A stretch of DNA of 6,508 bases from Natronohydrobacter sp. (GTDB lineage Bacteria; Pseudomonadota; Alphaproteobacteria; Rhodobacterales; Rhodobacteraceae). Numbering within the stretch: position 1 is the stretch's first letter; each line of letters begins with the position of its first letter. Positions 6,427 to 6,508 of this stretch are shown here, piece by piece. The position numbers and the translations under genes are program-made. The notes beneath the pieces are model-generated. The model saw only the letters and a program-made list of their open reading frames with translations, did no database searches and was not told the origin of the DNA. The stretch lies in the NCBI GenBank assembly GCA_007116445.1, contig SKIM01000326.1:1-6508 (forward strand), in the 5' to 3' direction.

Positions 6427-6495
6427 CTCATCCTTGGTCGTGCCCGCCGTGTCAATTCAAGCCTGCCGCATAACGGCCCTGCCGCGCCAAGTCAA
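6427..6495 (-). promoter_or_regulatory. Candidate promoter region upstream of rpmH
   Basis: Two -35-like hexamers are visible on the minus strand. TTGACT (6495-6490) is followed after 17 bases by TATGCG (6472-6467). A perfect TTGACA (6455-6450) is followed at 17 bases only by the poor GATGAG (6432-6427). Good -35 and weak -10 elements are usual in this group. Start from the first would leave a leader of roughly 65 bases. Either or both could serve rpmH; there is no direct evidence. Confidence 0.42.
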
Positions 6496-6498
6496 TTC
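6445..6498 (-). repeat. Pair of 14-base direct repeats at 40-base spacing
   Basis: The copies occupy 6485-6498 and 6445-6458 and read GAATTGACTTGGCG and GAATTGACACGGCG on the minus strand, identical at 12 of 14 positions. Their starts are exactly 40 bases apart. Each includes a -35-like TTGAC, so they may be tandem promoters or paired regulator sites. The outer copy is also half of an imperfect inverted repeat reaching the right edge (GTCAA...TTGAC, 6491-6508). Confidence 0.6.
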
Positions 6499-6508
6499 GC
6501 AATTTGAC

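Overview
The window is a compact chromosomal housekeeping region read entirely on the minus strand. Gene order, high G+C content and protein character point to an alphaproteobacterium, most likely Rhodobacteraceae (Rhodobacter/Roseobacter type). In transcription order the genes are rpmH (ribosomal protein L34), rnpA (RNase P protein), yidD (membrane-insertion factor), ttcA (tRNA C32 2-thiolation), yidC (membrane insertase), a MOSC-domain protein, a Vat/CatB-like O-acetyltransferase, engB/yihA (ribosome-assembly GTPase) and argB (N-acetylglutamate kinase, cut by the left edge of the window).

Right part (about 4685-6508): a roughly 110-base upstream region carries a 14-base motif repeated at exactly 40 bases, each copy holding a TTGAC -35-like element. 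It precedes rpmH. A 38-base gap containing a strong hairpin with a GCAA loop separates rpmH from rnpA. rnpA overlaps yidD by 4 bases, and yidD overlaps ttcA by 11. L34, RNase P protein and TtcA all serve translation or tRNA, and YidD helps the YidC/Sec route.

Middle and left part (1-4587): a 97-base gap before yidC holds a possible internal promoter. From yidC onward the genes are packed with spacings of 4 bases, then overlaps of 4, 4 and 1 bases, which suggests one translationally coupled transcript from yidC to argB. It joins membrane-protein insertion, a putative molybdenum-cofactor-binding enzyme, a xenobiotic-type acetyltransferase, a GTPase for 50S assembly and arginine biosynthesis.

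No mobile element, CRISPR array, tRNA or rRNA gene is visible, and no gene appears broken. The longest stretch without a gene is the 112 bases at the right edge. I see no clearly novel system. The points most worth a second look are the acetyltransferase seamlessly embedded in a core operon, the hairpin ahead of rnpA, and the 40-base-spaced repeat ahead of rpmH.
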